From the NCBI GenBank assembly GCA_002344215.1, contig DDSV01000053.1, forward strand, positions 55,721-67,657: 11,937 bases of DNA. Reading direction: 5' to 3'. The translations under genes were made by a program, and so were the position numbers. This document shows positions 1 to 6,056 of this stretch, piece after piece; position 1 is the first letter of the stretch; each line of letters opens with the position of its first letter. The notes below the pieces were generated by a model. That model had not been told where the DNA came from and ran no database searches. It saw nothing but the letters and a program-made list of their open reading frames with translations. Origin of the DNA: Akkermansiaceae bacterium UBA2381. Lineage in GTDB: Bacteria > Verrucomicrobiota > Verrucomicrobiia > Verrucomicrobiales > DEV007.

Positions 1-76
1 CCGCCAGAACTGAGCCCGCAAAAGAGAGTAAAATCGAAAGTCGGATGAACGATTTGAAGAAAATTCGTGAGCACAT
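1..76 (-). CDS. 5' end of a secreted protein gene (partial)
   Basis: Reading leftward from an ATG at 76 gives 25 residues before the window edge. They look like a Sec signal peptide: a basic start (MCSRIFFKSFIR), a hydrophobic core (LSILLSFAG) and a likely signal peptidase I site at SVLA. The rest of the gene lies outside the window, so the mature protein is unknown. The start sits in AT-rich DNA downstream of rlmH on the same strand, about 100 bp away, so it probably has its own promoter. An AGGA lies rather far upstream of the ATG. The call depends on a short stretch, but the signal-peptide pattern is clear. Confidence 0.5.
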   Translation of the reverse strand, partial: MCSRIFFKSFIRLSILLSFAGSVLA

Positions 77-179
77 GAAAGTGTTTAATTCCTATTTATT
101 ATTCTTGATATCAAAATTATAAAATAACATGCACAGCGTGCCACATGGAAGCTTTTATTCAGGTTCCCGCCGGGTTCCC
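77..179. other. AT-rich intergenic gap
   Basis: This is a markedly AT-rich gap between rlmH and the secreted-protein gene, both leftward. A TATAAT-like hexamer on the minus strand (near 115-120) and a 10-bp palindrome TTGATATCAA at 105-114 fit a promoter region for the leftward gene, but no convincing -35 box is at the right distance. No hairpin followed by a T-run is visible for ending rlmH transcription. Confidence 0.35.
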
Positions 180-620
180 CTAACGGTGATAGGGCTCACC
201 TTTCATCACCGTGTGAACGCGGTAAATCTGTTCTAGCAGCACGACGAGAGCGAGTTCATGTTGAAGCGTAAATCGGCTCAGCGAAACCACATGATCGGCC
301 GCCTCGCGTAAGCCGGAAGTGTGTCCGTCAGCCCCTCCGATCAGAACTGAAACGCGTTTGACTCCGCTCATCTGCCATGATTCGACCCGGTTGACAAAAT
401 CTGAAGTGCTCCAGATCTCCCCTCTCTCGTCGAGAACCACCCGGACCGATCCTTCGCTAACGGCAAGAAGGGTCTCACTGTTCTTCAGGGAACCACCGTC
501 TTTCCAGTCCGTTCGGAGTTCGAGCGAAGTGTATCGTCCGAGGCGCTTCAAATACTCTTCGACTCCAAGCTTCGCGTAGGCGAGCGACGGTTTGCCAATG
601 GCGAGGATCTGCCACTTCAT
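180..620 (-). CDS. rlmH: 23S rRNA (pseudouridine1915-N3)-methyltransferase RlmH
   Basis: A 146-residue SPOUT-class methyltransferase. In the known family it transfers a methyl group from S-adenosylmethionine to N3 of pseudouridine 1915 in helix 69 of 23S rRNA, acting on assembled 70S ribosomes. The N-terminus MKWQILAIGKP matches the family opening strand. The C-terminal knot carries the signature: LIGGADG near residues 94-100, then SLSRFTLQHELA, LLEQIYR and the closing GEPYHR. Length is close to the usual 150-160 residues. The frame is open to a TTG at 656, but the ATG at 620 matches the family start and is preferred; no clear Shine-Dalgarno precedes it. It is divergent from tcdA across a gap of about 60 bp, which must hold both promoters. 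Typical housekeeping backbone gene. Confidence 0.93.
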   Translation of the reverse strand: MKWQILAIGKPSLAYAKLGVEEYLKRLGRYTSLELRTDWKDGGSLKNSETLLAVSEGSVRVVLDERGEIWSTSDFVNRVESWQMSGVKRVSVLIGGADGHTSGLREAADHVVSLSRFTLQHELALVVLLEQIYRVHTVMKGEPYHR

Positions 621-683
621 GGAATCAGATTTTTCATCCGGCAAGCTTGCATCCAAGCAGCCTTCAACGCAAGGTGCCGCGAT

Positions 684-1487
684 TTGACCGAAGCACTTAC
701 AGCCGACTATCTCGACCGCTTTTCAGGGCTCGCCCGCCTTTACGGTGCTGACGCTCTTCCCAAAATGCGGAGGGCCCATGTCGCCGTCGTCGGGATCGGA
801 GGGGTGGGTTCCTGGACGGCCGAGGCGCTGGCCCGAAGCGGCATTGGCAGGGTCACTCTCATCGACCTCGACGAGATTTGCGTGACAAACACCAACCGCC
901 AGCTTCCCGCACTTCAGGGGCAGATCGGTCGTCCTAAGGTTACCGCCATGGCGGAACGAATGCGACTCATCAATCCGGAGATCGTCGTCGAAGAGAAGAT
1001 CGCCTTCTTCACTCCCGGGAACGTCGAACCGCTTCTTGAACCGGACTACAGCTGTGTGATCGACTGTATCGACGACGCAAGGCTGAAGGCACTTCTGATT
1101 GCATCATGTCTGCTTCGCCACCTGCCACTGGTGGTTGCCGGAGGAGCGGGTGGGAAACAACATCCCGCCGCCGTGAAGGTCGCGGATCTTGCCTTTGCAA
1201 CCAACGATAAACTTCTGCGCCTGGTGAGGAAGGAACTGCGCAAAAATCACGGATTCCCCCCGGAATCGGCGCGGGAGCCTTTCGGCGTTCAGGCGGTCTA
1301 CAGCGAAGAAAATGCCAGGTTCCCCTGGTCCGACGGCACCGTTCGGACCGATCCCCAACCGGGAAGTGATCGTCGTTTGAATTGTGATACCGGCTTCGGC
1401 GCGGCCACTCCCGTGACGGGCACCTTCGGATTTACTGCAGCAGCCGAAGCCATTCAGATTCTTGTGGCGGAGCCGTTGGCCCCCTAG
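684..1487 (+). CDS. tcdA: tRNA threonylcarbamoyladenosine dehydratase TcdA (ThiF/E1-like)
   Basis: A 267-residue E1-like protein matching TcdA (CsdL) along its length. The family adenylates and cyclises t6A at position 37 of ANN-decoding tRNAs to ct6A, using ATP. The ATP-binding glycine loop VVGIGGVGSW spans residues 35-44. LIDLDEICVTNTNRQ (59-73) holds the acidic residue and the N/R residues typical of E1 enzymes. VIDCIDDARLK (125-135) and VAGGAGGK (151-158) follow, and the C-terminal GFGAATPVTGTFGF is the family signature. Translation starts at a TTG at 684, with AAGGTG seven bases upstream as a modest ribosome-binding site; the N-terminus YLDRFSGLARLYG aligns with the family start. Its stop codon shares a CTAG with the stop of the convergent FecR-domain gene. 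Length is normal (E. coli about 268). Confidence 0.92.
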   Translation: MTEALTADYLDRFSGLARLYGADALPKMRRAHVAVVGIGGVGSWTAEALARSGIGRVTLIDLDEICVTNTNRQLPALQGQIGRPKVTAMAERMRLINPEIVVEEKIAFFTPGNVEPLLEPDYSCVIDCIDDARLKALLIASCLLRHLPLVVAGGAGGKQHPAAVKVADLAFATNDKLLRLVRKELRKNHGFPPESAREPFGVQAVYSEENARFPWSDGTVRTDPQPGSDRRLNCDTGFGAATPVTGTFGFTAAAEAIQILVAEPLAP

Positions 1488-3130
1488 TTCAGCGCTACCA
1501 GGACCCGAACCTGCCCCACTTCGGAACCGTCCCCTTTAAATCGCAGATTCAGAGTGCGACGGTCCTGGCTCAGGAGAATTTCATCATTTCCCGAATCCAT
1601 CCCCTGACCGGTATTATACGCCTTCCCATCAGCGGAGTTGGCGGAGCCAACTGAGGAATCCGAACTCACCAACCGCCCGGATGAAAAAATCACCCCCACG
1701 ACAGGATGATCAAAGGTGAGTGAGGTTTCCACTTCCTCCCCCCCTTCTTGATCAGAGGGCCAAAGCTGGAGCAGGTAGCTCCGGAGGTCGCCTTTTGCCT
1801 GCAACTGCTGACCAGGATTTGCCTCGGCGACAGAAAATTCCCCGACTTCCACCCGATCAACCTCGAGATCGGCCTTGGGCCTGAATGACTCGTTCTCAAC
1901 AAACACCTGAACCTGCCCCTCGGCGCCCCGCTCTGAGGAAAGGTCAGAACCGGGCATCTCGATTTTGACGGTCCCGAAATTGTTTTCGACTCCCGAAAGC
2001 AGCGCCCAGGCATTGGCAAAGGCATGGGGCTTGTAGGGCACATCGACCAGCTTCTCATGAAAATGGTCCGCTTTGACTGCCTCGAAGCGGGTGAGCTCCC
2101 TGCACTTTCCACCTTCCGTGAGACAAATGCCTCCGTCCCCGCTGAAAACAATCGCCTCCGTTGCCCCGTCAACCCGGGCGTCGATTCCGATGAGACTCGC
2201 CGGCTCGGAGACCCGAAGCCCTTTGGACCTGAGCGTGATTCCAGGGTCCGAGGCCGAAACGCGGGCCAGGGCGATTCCCTCGTGAACGAAGGTCGAAGAA
2301 TCTTCCCCGACCTCAAAAACCGCCGGACCTTCCACCGTCAGTTCGCTCCCTGAGGAAAGCCGCATCGAGACCACTCCCCGATTCAACTGATAGAGTCCCG
2401 ATCTGATAAAACCATCCCGATCCGGAGCAGCGCCTTCCGACCAATTCGCATCCGGAGAGGATTTTACCACGGAGGCCGGTGCCGATCTATCTGTTACACG
2501 GCTGGCAACGAGCTGGGCAGCCACGAACGCTCCAATGGAGATGACCGCAGCAACGGCTCCGACCTGCAGAACCGTTTGAGTCCATCCACCCGGAAAGCGA
2601 ACGATCTTCCCTTTTGTCGGCTCCGCTGCGAAATCCGGTGCCAGCTGATTTTCCAAACGCCTCGCAAAATCATCGACAAAGCGGTCACGATCCGTCTCCG
2701 CCCACATCCGGGTCTCCAGCGATTCAATAAACGCACCCGCCCCCCTGGACTCAGAGAGCGCTTCCCGTATCCACTCGTCTTCCGCAAGCTGGCGCCGGAA
2801 CTCTCTTGCTGCATCCGGCGAATCCCACAGCAGTTTGGCGACCTGATCACTTTCAAAAGGGGAAGCACCGCCCTCCCTGACGCGGAAGAACAGCTCCTCC
2901 CTCGAGAGCCTGCTGCTCTCCAACGCGCCTTCAAATCGATCCGTGAACCCGTCTGAATCGGCAACGAGAACCTGTCGCAGCATCTCGGAGAACGAGAGCT
3001 CGTCAGCGATTCGGGAAGCCAAATCGGTGTCTTCCGCCGCCCTCGCTGCCAAACGGGAAAGGTCAGACTCTTCCGCGTCTCCAAGGAGAAACCGGTTTAA
3101 CAGATCATCGTTGTTCGGGTCGGGTCTCAT
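1484..3130 (-). CDS. FecR-domain transmembrane protein, putative anti-sigma partner
   Basis: About 548 residues from the ATG at 3130; a TTG two codons upstream (3136) directly abuts the sigma gene stop and could also be used. Residue numbers here count from the TTG. An acidic helical cytoplasmic part (1-180) contains two similar segments, best seen at 59-73 and 148-162 (both D-x-D-x-F-x-D-x-F, then L-E). One membrane helix lies at about 187-209. A FecR domain follows at about 245-360 (LYQLNRGVVSMRLSSG, then LTVEGPAVFEV). The C-terminal part (395-550) resembles a beta-rich segment found in exported verrucomicrobial proteins. Position directly after an ECF sigma gene and one membrane pass suggest it holds or signals to that sigma factor; this is inferred from context. 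No TonB-dependent receptor is next to it, so iron-siderophore signalling is not implied. Confidence 0.75.
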   Translation of the reverse strand: MRPDPNNDDLLNRFLLGDAEESDLSRLAARAAEDTDLASRIADELSFSEMLRQVLVADSDGFTDRFEGALESSRLSREELFFRVREGGASPFESDQVAKLLWDSPDAAREFRRQLAEDEWIREALSESRGAGAFIESLETRMWAETDRDRFVDDFARRLENQLAPDFAAEPTKGKIVRFPGGWTQTVLQVGAVAAVISIGAFVAAQLVASRVTDRSAPASVVKSSPDANWSEGAAPDRDGFIRSGLYQLNRGVVSMRLSSGSELTVEGPAVFEVGEDSSTFVHEGIALARVSASDPGITLRSKGLRVSEPASLIGIDARVDGATEAIVFSGDGGICLTEGGKCRELTRFEAVKADHFHEKLVDVPYKPHAFANAWALLSGVENNFGTVKIEMPGSDLSSERGAEGQVQVFVENESFRPKADLEVDRVEVGEFSVAEANPGQQLQAKGDLRSYLLQLWPSDQEGGEEVETSLTFDHPVVGVIFSSGRLVSSDSSVGSANSADGKAYNTGQGMDSGNDEILLSQDRRTLNLRFKGDGSEVGQVRVLVALN

Positions 3131-3136
3131 TTTCAA

Positions 3137-3682
3137 TCAATGCGCCGTCGCCAGATTTATTTTTTCCTCCATGCAATCGCGCAGACCCGAACGAAGGCGT
3201 TCAAGCGCTTTGCGGACTGCAGGGGGATTCATCGAAAATTCTTCCGCAATGAACTGGGCGGAATTGTCGTCCTCGTATCTCGACTTCAGGAGCTTCAGGC
3301 TTTTCTCAGGCAGACCTTTGATACACTCCTTTAGCGCGTTCAACCTTGCGAGGGCCTGATCGCCCATCTCGTCATCCTCCTCTTCGCTCGCCGATGAAGA
3401 GGAGATCAGCACCTCAGTCAGATTGTCTGATATGATGCGTTTTCTCCGGGCGTCCTTCCGTCGTTCATTGATCACCAGATTGCGGGCGATCCCCCTCAGC
3501 CATGCTCCAAAATCCCGGCCCTGGTCAAACTCCTCAAGTCGATTATAGGCAACAATGAAGGCCTCCTGAGCGACGTCATCGACCCACATCGGATCGACCC
3601 CGAGAGCGCGCACGAATCCTCGCAGTCCCGCGTGGTGCTGACGGACCTGATCCACAAATAGTTCCCGGTCGCTGGAGTTCAT
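3137..3682 (-). CDS. ECF-type RNA polymerase sigma factor (Rhodopirellula/Verrucomicrobium-like)
   Basis: A 181-residue sigma-70 family protein with only regions 2 and 4. Region 2 covers about residues 12-80: DDVAQEAFIVAYNRL at 35-49 is the core-binding helix, and FGAWLRGIARNLVINERRK at 58-76 is the promoter-melting and -10 recognition part. An acidic serine-rich linker (SSSASEEEDDE) leads to region 4 at about 118-172, where the HTH reads AQFIAEEFSMNPPAVRKALE. It recruits RNA polymerase to a specific promoter set; the regulon cannot be read from the window. It starts at ATG 3682, and its stop directly abuts the start region of the FecR-domain gene, so the two are probably one transcript. A spaced AACCGG/CCGGTT inverted repeat lies about 60-90 bp upstream. 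Confidence 0.9.
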   Translation of the reverse strand: MNSSDRELFVDQVRQHHAGLRGFVRALGVDPMWVDDVAQEAFIVAYNRLEEFDQGRDFGAWLRGIARNLVINERRKDARRKRIISDNLTEVLISSSSASEEEDDEMGDQALARLNALKECIKGLPEKSLKLLKSRYEDDNSAQFIAEEFSMNPPAVRKALERLRSGLRDCMEEKINLATAH

Positions 3683-3744
3683 TCAGTGCTTCTATGGTTC
3701 TTGCCGCCAACCTGCCTGATGTGACAGCCCAATTTCCATTTCTA

Positions 3745-3773
3745 AACCGGCTGATTTTATCGCATATCCGGTT
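3745..3773. promoter_or_regulatory. Inverted repeat AACCGG-N17-CCGGTT upstream of the sigma gene
   Basis: Arms AACCGG at 3745-3750 and CCGGTT at 3768-3773 are perfect complements separated by 17 bases; a further CCGGTTTA occurs at 3803-3810. The spot is upstream of the leftward sigma gene and upstream of the tRNA gene on the other strand. It could be an operator or part of an autoregulated sigma promoter, but arms this short also arise by chance. Confidence 0.2.
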
Positions 3774-3796
3774 GCGACACCAGCAAATCGAACTCA

Positions 3797-3824
3797 TTGA
3801 CACCGGTTTACTCTCGATTAGGTT
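3797..3824 (+). promoter_or_regulatory. Candidate promoter for tRNA-Thr
   Basis: A perfect -35 hexamer TTGACA at 3797-3802 is followed 16 bases later by TAGGTT (3819-3824), a weak -10 match (3 of 6). Initiation near 3831 would leave a leader of about 20 bases before the tRNA at 3853, a sensible length. Confidence 0.45.
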
Positions 3825-3852
3825 CCAGCTCCTTCCCTTTCGGAGGTCCAAT

Positions 3853-3924
3853 GCCGGAGTAGCTCAGGGGTAGAGCAACGCATTCGTAATGCGTGGGTCG
3901 GGGGTTCAATTCCCCCCTTCGGCT
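3853..3924 (+). tRNA. tRNA-Thr (anticodon CGU)
   Basis: A full cloverleaf can be folded by eye. Acceptor stem GCCGGAG (3853-3859) pairs with CTTCGGC (3917-3923), with one G-U. D stem is GCTC/GAGC with loop AGGGGTA. Anticodon stem ACGCA/TGCGT encloses loop TTCGTAA, giving anticodon CGT, which reads ACG (Thr). T stem is GGGGG/CCCCC with loop TTCAATT. The discriminator base is T3924 and CCA is not encoded. The gene is complete and uninterrupted, so if an element has integrated at its 3' end it restored the tRNA. The integrase gene starting 112 bp downstream makes this tRNA the likely attachment site. Confidence 0.95.
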
Positions 3925-3977
3925 TGGTTCTTAATCAACGAGTTACACAGAATTTCCCAGGTCCCTCGGTAGCACCT

Positions 3978-3996
3978 GTGAGCGGTTAGTGAGCGG
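3978..3996. repeat. Tandem direct repeat GTGAGCGG between tRNA-Thr and integrase
   Basis: Two identical 8-mers GTGAGCGG at 3978-3985 and 3989-3996 are 11 bp apart start to start, about one helical turn. They lie between the tRNA 3' end and the integrase start, where arm-type integrase sites or excisionase sites are found in other elements. Function is inferred from position. Confidence 0.4.
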
Positions 3997-4036
3997 CTTC
4001 AGCTTGAATTGCCCCCGTTTCATGGGATTCTGATCC

Positions 4037-5281
4037 ATGATCGAAACCGCAGGGAAGAACCAGGAAGCCGGAGCTCGACTAGGCCACGGAGTCACCATCA
4101 AGCGGATGAAAGGGCATCCCGTCTATCGGTGGCGTGCGACATTCATTGAGGGGGGCGAGTATCGGAAGAAGGGTTTCAAGACTGAGAAGGCCGCTGAAGA
4201 GTGGAAAAAGACGCGATTGGAGGAAGCTCGCGCCCATGGCACCGATTCCGCCCTTACCTCCGCAGAGCGTGCCGCCGTGCTCGACACGCGGGCGGAGCTT
4301 GAGGAGTTGGGAATGACCTTGCGGGAAGCGGTGGCGTTCGCCGCGGACTATCGCCGGCGCTCCTTGCGTTCGTGCACAATGAACGATCTAGTAGCGGATG
4401 CCATTTCCGCACGGAGGAAGGCCGGACTCTCGGACGTTCACATCAAGGGCATGGAAGGGCGCTTAGGTCGCTTCAACGAGACCTTCGGGGGGCGTTCAGT
4501 CGCCACCATCTCGACGCAAGAGATTGAGGACTGGCTTCACGCGCTTGAGCTTTCGCCCTCGTCGGTGAACTCCTACCGGCGAATGCTTGTCCTGGCCTTC
4601 AATGATGCCATCAAGAAGAAGTTCGCAGCGGAGAACCCAGCGGCGAGGGTAATCCGCTCGAAGGAGGTAGAGTCCGAAGTTTCCATCCTCGCCCCGGAGG
4701 ACGCCGCAAGACTCCTTCAAGGTGCGGATGCGGAAATCCTGCCAGTTGTGGCAATCGGTCTCTTCACGGGCCTGAGAGACTCCGAACTCAAGCGCCTCGA
4801 CTGGAAGGAAGTCAGGATCGCCGCAGGGAAAGTCGTTGTAAGAGCCTCCAAGGCAAAGAGCGCCAGGAGCCGGAGCGTCGTCATCAGTGAGAACCTCAAG
4901 GCATGGCTCACACCGCACGCCAAGACGAGCGGGGCGGTTTGGCCGGAGAACGGCCGCAAACGTCTGGAAGCCGCACGCCGAGCCGCTGGGTTCGGTGCCC
5001 CCAAGGAGGTGGAGAAATCGATCGAGGTGAACAAGGAGAACCCGGAGACGCCGGTTCTCAGGGAATGGCCGGAGAACGGCATGCGCCATTCCTTCGCCAC
5101 CTATCACCTTCTCCATCACAAGGACGCGGGAGCGCTTGCGCTTGAGATGGGGCACAAGGATTGCTCGATCATCTTCAAGCACTACCGCAACGTGGACGCC
5201 ACCGATCAGGAAGCCGCCACCTTTTGGAGCATCAGCCCCGAGGTGGCCGCGAACGTGGTGACGATGGCGAAGGCCGGTTGA
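4037..5281 (+). CDS. Tyrosine recombinase / integrase
   Basis: A 414-residue phage-type integrase that would cut and rejoin DNA through a 3'-phosphotyrosine link to insert or excise the element. Residues 17-60 look like an arm-binding domain (VYRWRATF, then EYRKKGFKTEKAAEEW). The SAM-like core-binding domain spans about 112-205, the catalytic domain 216-400. Visible catalytic residues are R247 (FTGLRDSEL), K272 or K274 in SKAKSARS, R350 with H351 (NGMRHSFAT), H373 (MGHKD) and nucleophile Y383 (FKHYRNV). The first His of the usual HxxR box is Asn347, which I believe is common in a subfamily with a W..N.xRHS motif. ATG at 4037 has no clear Shine-Dalgarno. The intact active-site set argues that it is functional. 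It is co-oriented with the tRNA. Confidence 0.95.
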   Translation: MIETAGKNQEAGARLGHGVTIKRMKGHPVYRWRATFIEGGEYRKKGFKTEKAAEEWKKTRLEEARAHGTDSALTSAERAAVLDTRAELEELGMTLREAVAFAADYRRRSLRSCTMNDLVADAISARRKAGLSDVHIKGMEGRLGRFNETFGGRSVATISTQEIEDWLHALELSPSSVNSYRRMLVLAFNDAIKKKFAAENPAARVIRSKEVESEVSILAPEDAARLLQGADAEILPVVAIGLFTGLRDSELKRLDWKEVRIAAGKVVVRASKAKSARSRSVVISENLKAWLTPHAKTSGAVWPENGRKRLEAARRAAGFGAPKEVEKSIEVNKENPETPVLREWPENGMRHSFATYHLLHHKDAGALALEMGHKDCSIIFKHYRNVDATDQEAATFWSISPEVAANVVTMAKAG

Positions 5282-5361
5282 GGCGATCACGCCCGCGGAG
5301 CGCCCGTTCTACCTCCGCCCGGCATTCCAGCGAATCAATCACGGGCGACGTTGAACGGTCG

Positions 5362-5468
5362 TCACCGCCCGATCCGAACGGACGGGATGGTTCCGTTGGC
5401 AAGCATCGTGTCCACCGGACGGTGGACACGCGGTGGGCTTTGGCGGTTTCGGTGATGGTGGAGAGCAT
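5362..5468 (-). pseudogene. Excisionase-like HTH protein remnant, frameshifted
   Basis: From ATG 5468 leftward the frame reads MLSTITETAKAHRVST, the first half of a MerR/excisionase-type HTH. Then it loses sense. In a second minus-strand frame the second half appears, VDTMLANGTIPSVRIGR, then a stop at 5362. The two join as a normal HTH (A-x-x-V-S-T-R-T-V) if one base is added between 5416 and 5420. The lesion falls in the loop of a perfect 10-bp palindrome (5407-5430). The protein also ends where family members usually go on for 10-20 more residues. This is probably a dead excisionase or regulator of the element. An alternative is programmed frameshifting, which I think less likely. Confidence 0.5.
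5407..5430. repeat. Perfect 10-bp inverted repeat, 4-nt loop
   Basis: Arms CGTGTCCACC (5407-5416) and GGTGGACACG (5421-5430) are exact reverse complements around GGAC. No T-run follows on either strand, so it is not a classic terminator. It sits inside the HTH remnant at the frame break, either as a structural cause of the deletion or as a binding site. Confidence 0.7.
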
Positions 5469-5491
5469 CGCTTGATCGCTTCAATTGGCCC

Positions 5492-5691
5492 CGGCATTTG
5501 CCGCATTCAATTTTCAGGTTGCGGAGACGGAAATTTGGAATCACATTACAGAGCGTTGTTTCCTCAATGAGGAGTTCTACGCAAACGTGCGGGTTCGCTC
5601 GCACAGTATCGCCAGAAACGGATCATAATGGAACTCGTGGAGTTCCGGCCAGGCAGAAAGGTGCCTCGCTACTGGAAGCTTAAACACTTCC
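5492..5691. repeat. Run of six short hairpins upstream of the HTH gene
   Basis: Inverted repeats seen in order: CGGCA/TGCCG (5492-5503); TCCTC/GAGGA (5561-5573, loop AAT); GTGCGGG/CTCGCAC (5587-5604, loop TTCG, one G-U); GGAACTC/GAGTTCC (5630-5646, loop GTG); AGGCA/TGCCT (5651-5666); GGAAG/CTTCC (5674-5691). A seventh, spaced pair overlaps the next gene start and is listed separately. The density suggests a structured RNA leader, a single-strand replication or transfer site, or a cluster of protein sites. Each alone could be chance. Confidence 0.45.
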
Positions 5692-5717
5692 GAAACTTTC
5701 ACCCCTATGAAAAATAG
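5628..5717 (+). CDS. Possible 29-residue basic peptide
   Basis: A short frame from ATG 5628 encodes 29 residues rich in Arg, Lys, Tyr and Trp (starts MELVEFRPGRKVPRYWKLK) and ends in a TAG whose last base is the first base of the GTG start of the HTH gene. That TAGTG overlap would allow coupled translation, and the HTH gene lacks its own ribosome site, which favours a real leader peptide. Against it, the same bases form several hairpins and the frame may be the tail of an eroded longer gene. Function unknown. Confidence 0.25.
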   Translation: MELVEFRPGRKVPRYWKLKHFRNFHPYEK

Positions 5718-5725
5718 TGAAAGTT
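5694..5725. promoter_or_regulatory. Spaced inverted repeat over the HTH gene start, candidate operator
   Basis: Perfect 9-bp arms AACTTTCAC (5694-5702) and GTGAAAGTT (5717-5725) flank 14 bases. The right arm begins exactly at the GTG start codon of the HTH gene. A dimeric DNA-binding protein made by this gene could sit here and repress itself, or an RNA hairpin could mask the start. Confidence 0.45.
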
Positions 5726-6052
5726 CCAGATCCAAGGCTTTTGACGACACGCGAAATCGCGTTGTTTGTCGGGGTCAGTAAAAGGACCATCCAAACGTGG
5801 GTCCAGAAGGGAATCATCTGCCATCTCAAAATCGGAAAGGTCATCCGATTCGATGCGACGCGGGTATTGCGGGATCTCGAGGCGTTCGAGGTCCCCACGA
5901 AATTCGGCAAGCCCAGTGAGGTCAATGCTGAAAGTCCAACTCAGACTCGTCATGTCGACGAATCGCAAGGCGCGGAATGTCCCTTGCCTAGCTATGTCCG
6001 GTTGGACGGAATCGACAGGAATGTCGAAATGAAGGGAGCAGAGGTCTCCTGA
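5717..6052 (+). CDS. MerR/excisionase-type helix-turn-helix protein
   Basis: A 111-residue protein with a winged HTH of the excisionase/MerR type at residues 8-57: LLTTREIALFVGVSKRTIQTWVQ gives the two helices (I quote it as LLTTREIALFVGV then SKRTIQTWVQ), and KIGKVIRFD (38-46) is the typical wing, followed by a short helix to residue 57. The last 50 residues look disordered and polar. Such proteins either bend DNA for excision or regulate phage and plasmid genes; position directly before the primase-helicase favours control of replication or excision. It starts at GTG 5717 without a Shine-Dalgarno site and inside an inverted repeat, suggesting coupled translation or autorepression. It is the same fold as the dead minus-strand remnant at 5362-5468, so it may have replaced it. 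Confidence 0.72.
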   Translation: MKVPDPRLLTTREIALFVGVSKRTIQTWVQKGIICHLKIGKVIRFDATRVLRDLEAFEVPTKFGKPSEVNAESPTQTRHVDESQGAECPLPSYVRLDGIDRNVEMKGAEVS

Positions 6053-6056
6053 AGAG

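Larger units (their letters stand above)
5282..5716. other. 435-bp gap with hairpins, an HTH remnant and no clear intact gene
   Basis: Between the integrase and the next HTH gene there is no confident intact gene. The left part holds a frameshifted excisionase-like remnant on the minus strand (5362-5468). From 5492 rightward there is a run of short inverted repeats. Between about 5480 and 5715 both strands also show codon-aligned open stretches that break frame near 5585-5605, so eroded coding sequence is possible, and I cannot decide the strand. A possible 29-codon ORF lies at 5628-5717. Confidence 0.5.

Noticed and set aside
132..150. Sigma-54-like TGGCAC...GC on the minus strand
   Set aside because: The GG to GC spacing is 8 bases rather than the required 10.
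4496..5290. Minus-strand open frame (264 codons) opposite the integrase
   Set aside because: It mirrors a gene with complete catalytic residues and has no domain or ribosome site of its own.
5161..5475. Plus-strand 104-codon frame overlapping the integrase end
   Set aside because: It is rich in Arg, Ser and His and starts inside the integrase; the minus-strand HTH remnant explains its last third better.
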